Part shown: positions 43,299 through 46,988 of the stretch, piece after piece
Layout of the letters: the number at the start of each line of letters is the position of its first letter
Numbering within the stretch: position 1 is the first letter of the stretch
Assembly (NCBI GenBank): GCA_030653975.1
Contig: JAURYH010000010.1
Location: forward strand, 1-46,988
Reading direction: 5' to 3'
DNA length: 46,988 bases
Source of the DNA: Hydrogenophaga sp.
GTDB taxonomy: Bacteria > Pseudomonadota > Gammaproteobacteria > Burkholderiales > Burkholderiaceae_C
Notes under the pieces: generated by a model
The model's input: the letters and a program-made list of their open reading frames with translations, nothing else
The model's database searches: none
What the model was told of the DNA's origin: nothing
Program-made: the position numbers and the translations under genes

Positions 43299-44033
43299 AT
43301 GGACACTTCGACCAGCGCCGCGGCACAGATCCGCATGCACCTGCAGCGTGTGGGCCATCTGCGTGAGCAGGCCCATGATGCCGGCCTGGCCAACGCCGTG
43401 CATCAGGTCAAGCAGTTGCAGGCTCGGCGCTTTCGCGCCACTTACGCTGATTTTCTTGTGCAGCCGCGCTATGCGGCAGCCACGCGTTTTTTCCTCAACG
43501 AGCTCTACGGTGAACACGATTTCACCGAGCGCGATGCGCAGTTTGGCCGTATCGCGGGCGCCATCGAGCGCATGTTCCCGGACGCGGTGGCGGAACTGGC
43601 TGTCGATCTGGCCGAGACCCATGCCCTCACCGAAACGCTGGACCACCAACTGGCCACGCACTGGTTGGCTCAAGACAGCGCATGCAGCGAAGCCGAGCGG
43701 TATGTGCGCAGCTGGCGTCTCACAGGTGAACGCCCGCTGCGTGACCGGCAACTCTCGGTGGTGAAACACATGGGCCGTGAACTGCAGCGGCTGACCCGGA
43801 TGAAGTCCTTGTCGATCGCGCTGAAACTGATGCGCAAACCCGCGCAGGCGGCTGGTCTGTTGTCTTTGCAGCAGTTTCTGGAGAACGGGTTTTCAGCCTT
43901 TGCATCCCTGGGCGACGCCCAAGCGTTTCTGGCCACCATCAACGAGCGCGAGCACGCATGGATCGATGCGCTGTTTGACACCTCGCTGGTCAGTTGCCAG
44001 GCGGCACTGGCCCATGAACTGGCCCGCGCCTGA
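43299..44033 (+). CDS. FFLEELY-motif protein of unknown function
   Basis: A 244-residue, largely helical protein with the sequence RFFLNELYGEHDF at about residues 63-75, a close match to the FFLEELY motif after which this uncharacterised family is named. Other features are QARRFRATYADFLVQPRYAA before it and RELQRLTRMKSLSIALKLMR near 170-190. No signal peptide or membrane segment is visible. It precedes a fadD-like ligase on the same strand by 110 bases, so a lipid-related role is possible but unproven. ATG 43299 was chosen because the upstream part of the frame overlaps the divergent hydrolase gene. Confidence 0.8.
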   Translation: MDTSTSAAAQIRMHLQRVGHLREQAHDAGLANAVHQVKQLQARRFRATYADFLVQPRYAAATRFFLNELYGEHDFTERDAQFGRIAGAIERMFPDAVAELAVDLAETHALTETLDHQLATHWLAQDSACSEAERYVRSWRLTGERPLRDRQLSVVKHMGRELQRLTRMKSLSIALKLMRKPAQAAGLLSLQQFLENGFSAFASLGDAQAFLATINEREHAWIDALFDTSLVSCQAALAHELARA

Positions 44034-44143
44034 ATCTTTTCAATGCCTTCTGTGCTTTGGGTGACACCGTCCTAGGGCTGCCCCTGTGTGCCAACGCGGG
44101 TCTGCCCGCCAGAATGCGCAAAGACCCAACACCCGCCCTGAAC

Positions 44144-45838
44144 ATGAACCGTCCCTGGCTGTCCCACTATCCCCCCGGCGTTGCACACGATGTTCAACCC
44201 GAGCAATACCGCTCACTCGCCACCCTGCTGGAAGAGTCGCTGCGCAAGAACGCTCGGCAGCCCGTTTCCGTGTGCATGGAACGCTGGATGAGTTACGGCG
44301 AACTCGATCAACACAGTGCTGCCCTGGGTGCCTGGCTGCAGGCGAAGGGGCTTGCGCCGGGTGCGCGTGTCGCCATCATGCTGCCCAATGTGCCGCAGTT
44401 TCTGGTGGCCATGGCCGCCGTGGTGCGGGCAGGCTACACGGTGGTCAATGTCAATCCCCTGTACACCGCACGCGAACTGGAACACCAGCTCAAGGACTCC
44501 GGCGCCGAGGCCATCGTCATCCTGGAGAACTTCGCGCACACGCTCGAAGAGGTCATCGACGTCACCCAGTTGCGCCATGTGGTGATCGCCAGCCTGGGCG
44601 ACCTGCTCGGTTTCTGGTACGGACGCTGGATCAGCTTTGCGGTCCGACACCTCGCCAAGCTGGTCCCCGCTTACAAACTGCCTCTGGCCGGGGCTCTGGG
44701 GAAACGCAGCATCACCAGCTTCCGCCAGGCTCTCGCCGAAGGGGCCAGCCAGACACTCAAACCCAGCACAGCCCAGGCCGGTGACATCGCGTTCCTGCAA
44801 TACACCGGAGGAACGACAGGTCTGTCCAAGGGGGCCATTCTCACCCACCGCAATATCATCGCGGCCATCCTGCAGGCCGAAGCGTGGTTCCAGCCAGCAC
44901 TCTCGCGCATCGGCGACATCCGCGCCATCAACGGCATAGCGGCGCTCCCGCTGTACCACATCTTCGCCCTCACCCTCAGCCTGCTGACCATGCGATGGGG
45001 CGCACACATGACCTTGATTCCCAATCCCAGGGACGTGCCCAAACTGGTTGAAACCCTGAAACGCCGCCCGTTTCATCTGCTCCCCGCGGTCAACACGCTG
45101 TTCAACGCCCTGCTGCAGAATCCCCAATTCCGTCAGCTGGATTTTTCCAGCCTGGCGCTGTCGCAGGCTGGTGGCATGGCCGCGTCGGAAGCGACGGCCA
45201 AACACTGGCTCTCCGTCACCGGTTGCCCCATGATTGAAGGTTGGGGCATGAGCGAAACCTGCGCCATCGGTACCAACAACCCGGTGATCAACCGCGATTT
45301 CACCGGCGCGATCGGACTGCCGCTGCCCGGTATCGCCATTGCCATCAAGGATGACGATGGCAACAGCCTTCCGCTGGGCACGCCCGGCGAGATCTGCATC
45401 CGAGGACCCAACGTCATGACTGGGTACTACAACCAGCCCGAAGAGACCGCACGGGCCTTCACATCCGATGGCTACATGCGTACCGGCGATGTCGGCATCA
45501 TGGACGAACGCGGCTACACCCGGATCGTGGACCGCAAAAAAGACATGATTCTGGTTTCCGGCTTCAACGTCTTTCCCAATGAGGTCGAAAACGTCATCGC
45601 CATGTGCCCGGGTGTGCTGGAATGCGCTGCCATTGGCGTGGAAGACGCGAAGCAGGGCGAAGCCATCAAAGTGTTCGTGGTGCGCAGCGATCCGATATTG
45701 CGTGAGGAGGACGTGGCGCGCTATTGCCACGACAACCTCACCGGCTACAAACGGCCCAAGTACATTGAATTCCGCGACGAATTGCCCAAGACCAACGTCG
45801 GCAAGATCCTGCGGCGCGCATTGCGCGCACCGACCTGA
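44144..45838 (+). CDS. fadD: Long-chain fatty acid-CoA ligase (FadD-like)
   Basis: A 564-residue ANL ligase similar in length to E. coli FadD (561). Motifs in order: VAIMLPNVPQFLVAMAAVVR; LQYTGGTTGLSKGAILTHRN (ATP loop); MIEGWGMSETCAIGTNNP; MRTGDVGIMDERGYTRIVDR (hinge and A8); VSGFNVFPNEVENVIA; and the catalytic lysine in PKTNVGKILRRALR. It would activate long-chain fatty acids for degradation or lipid synthesis at the inner membrane. ATG 44144 (MNRPWLSHYPPGV) matches the FadD start pattern (W-x3-YPxxV), so upstream in-frame starts were rejected. An MBL-fold gene follows 25 bases later. Confidence 0.92.
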   Translation: MNRPWLSHYPPGVAHDVQPEQYRSLATLLEESLRKNARQPVSVCMERWMSYGELDQHSAALGAWLQAKGLAPGARVAIMLPNVPQFLVAMAAVVRAGYTVVNVNPLYTARELEHQLKDSGAEAIVILENFAHTLEEVIDVTQLRHVVIASLGDLLGFWYGRWISFAVRHLAKLVPAYKLPLAGALGKRSITSFRQALAEGASQTLKPSTAQAGDIAFLQYTGGTTGLSKGAILTHRNIIAAILQAEAWFQPALSRIGDIRAINGIAALPLYHIFALTLSLLTMRWGAHMTLIPNPRDVPKLVETLKRRPFHLLPAVNTLFNALLQNPQFRQLDFSSLALSQAGGMAASEATAKHWLSVTGCPMIEGWGMSETCAIGTNNPVINRDFTGAIGLPLPGIAIAIKDDDGNSLPLGTPGEICIRGPNVMTGYYNQPEETARAFTSDGYMRTGDVGIMDERGYTRIVDRKKDMILVSGFNVFPNEVENVIAMCPGVLECAAIGVEDAKQGEAIKVFVVRSDPILREEDVARYCHDNLTGYKRPKYIEFRDELPKTNVGKILRRALRAPT

Positions 45839-45863
45839 GCAACTTCTCTGAAAGAACTTACCG

Positions 45864-46799
45864 ATGACCGAAGCGCCTTCCGTCGCAGACGCCCTGGAGG
45901 CGGTTGGCGTTGTTGTTTTCGAACGTGGCTGGCTTTCGGCCAACAACACCCTGATTCGGGGCGACGGTCCCATGGCCCTTGTGGATTCCGGATATTGCAG
46001 CCATGCCCATCAAACCCTGTCGCTGGTCGACAGCGCGCTTGGAGACGCTCGACTGGACTTGTTGCTCAACACCCACCTTCACAGCGACCATTGTGGAGGC
46101 AATGCAGCGTTGCAGGAGACGTATCCCAAGCTCGTGACCTTGATACCGCCGGGGCAAGCCGATAACGTTGCTAACTGGGATCCCGTGGCGCTGACCTACG
46201 CGCCGACCGGACAGAAATGCCCCCCCTTTTGTCATCAGGGCTTGCTTCTTCCGGGTGAAGAGCTGCAGCTGGGCTCCTGGCGCTGGGAAATACACGGGGC
46301 GAAAGGCCACGATCCCCACTCGATCATTCTCTTCCAGCCGGACCACAGGGTTCTGATCTCCGCCGACGCCTTGTGGCAAAACGGCTTCGGCGTCGTATTC
46401 CCGGAGCTGGAAGGACAAGCCGCTTTTGAGGAAGTGGGAGAAACGCTTGATCTGATCGAAGGCCTCAATCCTCGAACCGTGATTCCAGGTCATGGCAGCG
46501 TCTTCCAGGACGTCGGGCCTGCGATCACACGCGCCAGAAGCCGGCTCGATCAGTTCATCCGGGCGCCGGAAAAGCACCATCGGCATGCGATCAAGGTTCT
46601 GATCAAGTTCCGGCTGTTGGAATGGCAAACCATCGAGCGCGGCGAATTGTTGATCTGGGCCAGAAATACGCCTTACCTAAGTAACTCGATGCCGATCGAT
46701 AGCGATCAAGAACAAAAGGAATGGCTGCATCGCTTGCTCACGGAGCTGGAGCGCAGCCATGCGCTGCGCCTGGAGGGCAATCTGGTGGTCAACGCTTGA
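45864..46799 (+). CDS. Metallo-beta-lactamase-fold hydrolase
   Basis: A 311-residue MBL-fold protein. The signature is LLNTHLHSDHCGGNAAL (HxHxDH near 70), preceded by ALVDSGYCSHAHQTL; further ligands lie in IHGAKGHDPHSIIL, LISADALWQNGFG and VIPGHGSVFQD. A C-terminal helical region (about 235-300) follows the core. It resembles thioesterase- or glyoxalase-II-like members without a sure substrate. It follows fadD by 25 bases in the same direction, so the two may be co-transcribed, perhaps acting on CoA or acyl esters. Its composition is less GC-rich than most neighbours. Confidence 0.85.
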   Translation: MTEAPSVADALEAVGVVVFERGWLSANNTLIRGDGPMALVDSGYCSHAHQTLSLVDSALGDARLDLLLNTHLHSDHCGGNAALQETYPKLVTLIPPGQADNVANWDPVALTYAPTGQKCPPFCHQGLLLPGEELQLGSWRWEIHGAKGHDPHSIILFQPDHRVLISADALWQNGFGVVFPELEGQAAFEEVGETLDLIEGLNPRTVIPGHGSVFQDVGPAITRARSRLDQFIRAPEKHHRHAIKVLIKFRLLEWQTIERGELLIWARNTPYLSNSMPIDSDQEQKEWLHRLLTELERSHALRLEGNLVVNA

Positions 46800-46844
46800 T
46801 CGAAACCCACAAACCAGCCAGAAAGTGAACGATCAAGGGCTCCA

Positions 46845-46885
46845 GAAAAGCCTAAACCCCCAGGTACGCGAGGTACGAGGGGGTT
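46845..46885 (-). terminator. Probable rRNA operon terminator
   Basis: On the minus strand AACCCCC and GGGGGTT (plus 46855-46861 and 46879-46885) form a 7-bp stem with a 17-base loop, followed within about 6 bases by TTTT. It lies just beyond the 3' end of the 5S gene, where the rRNA operon should end. Confidence 0.55.
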
Positions 46886-46897
46886 AGGGGGAGTAAG

Positions 46898-46988
46898 AGC
46901 CTGACGATGACCTACTTTCACACGGGAATCCGCACTATCATCGGCGCAAAGTCGTTTCACTGTCCTGTTCGGGATGGGAAGGAGTGGT
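46898..46988 (-). rRNA. rrf: 5S ribosomal RNA, partial (3' part)
   Basis: Reading down from the window edge on the minus strand, CCCATCCCGAACAGGACAGT, then GAAACGACTTTGCGCCGATG, then ATAGTGCGGATTCCCGTGTG and AAAGTAGGTCATCGTCAGGC is the 3' three-quarters of a betaproteobacterial 5S rRNA. The 5' end and the rest of the rRNA operon lie beyond the window. The operon is transcribed towards the MBL gene, which converges on it. Confidence 0.93.

Noticed and set aside
44057..44143. Upstream start for the FadD-like ligase
   Set aside because: The extra residues match nothing in FadD proteins; MNRPWLSHYPPGV at 44144 follows the family start pattern.
46706..46960. Small minus-strand open frame over the end of the MBL gene and the 5S 3' region
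   Set aside because: It runs through the rRNA gene and the likely terminator and overlaps the supported MBL coding region.

Overview
The window is GC-rich, densely packed bacterial chromosome. Its gene content and order point to a betaproteobacterium of the Burkholderiales, most likely the Comamonadaceae (Hydrogenophaga/Acidovorax-like). Supporting signs are the corC-lnt-glyQ-glyS-gmhB-plsC-ygjP cluster, a liu-type leucine degradation locus with a MerR-type LiuR, aceK beside beta-oxidation genes, and short GC-rich hairpin repeats at gene ends. Placement is by family knowledge; no database search was run.

Layout. (1) 144-12045, almost all minus strand: DUF1289, YbaK-like deacylase, LysE exporter, HMG-CoA lyase (liuE), GhrA-like reductase, methylcrotonyl-CoA carboxylase alpha (liuD), DUF4126 membrane protein, methylglutaconyl-CoA hydratase (liuC), DinB-like protein, a VapBC toxin-antitoxin pair, methylcrotonyl-CoA carboxylase beta (liuB) and an acyl-CoA synthetase. 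A divergent AraC regulator follows. (2) 13266-16722: accessory patch with CcdAB, a degraded stretch, a HAD phosphatase, a second VapBC pair, YchJ and a rhodanese. (3) 16862-22048: GST, two tandem TrkH K+ channels and TrkA. (4) 22095-29548, minus strand: acyl-CoA dehydrogenase, thiolase, AceK, beta-carbonic anhydrase, isovaleryl-CoA dehydrogenase (liuA), thioesterase, a frameshifted gene and LiuR. Two LiuR-type palindromes lie here. (5) 29666-30802: metallo-beta-lactamase-fold hydrolase on the plus strand. (6) 30920-39473: the conserved minus-strand housekeeping cluster. (7) 39551-46799: GNAT, Lrp/AsnC regulator, HPPD, alpha/beta hydrolase, an FFLEELY-motif protein, FadD-like ligase and a second MBL-fold protein. 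The window ends inside a 5S rRNA gene on the minus strand.

How the genes work together. LiuA, LiuB/LiuD, LiuC and LiuE cover leucine degradation from isovaleryl-CoA to acetoacetate plus acetyl-CoA. The thiolase, extra acyl-CoA dehydrogenase and synthetases feed acyl-CoA turnover. AceK sets the isocitrate split towards the glyoxylate shunt, which is needed to grow on acetyl-CoA. Carbonic anhydrase may supply bicarbonate to the biotin carboxylase.

The most unusual signals are four. The start of liuD is preceded by a 40-codon leader that begins like a biotin carboxylase, and a perfect 15-bp inverted repeat brackets the liuD ribosome binding site and start codon. Hairpin repeats sit at gene 3' ends and in two cases inside coding sequence. 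GmhB has lost two conserved acidic residues. GlyS contains a low-GC internal insert. I did not find CRISPR arrays, insertion sequences, phage genes or tRNAs.
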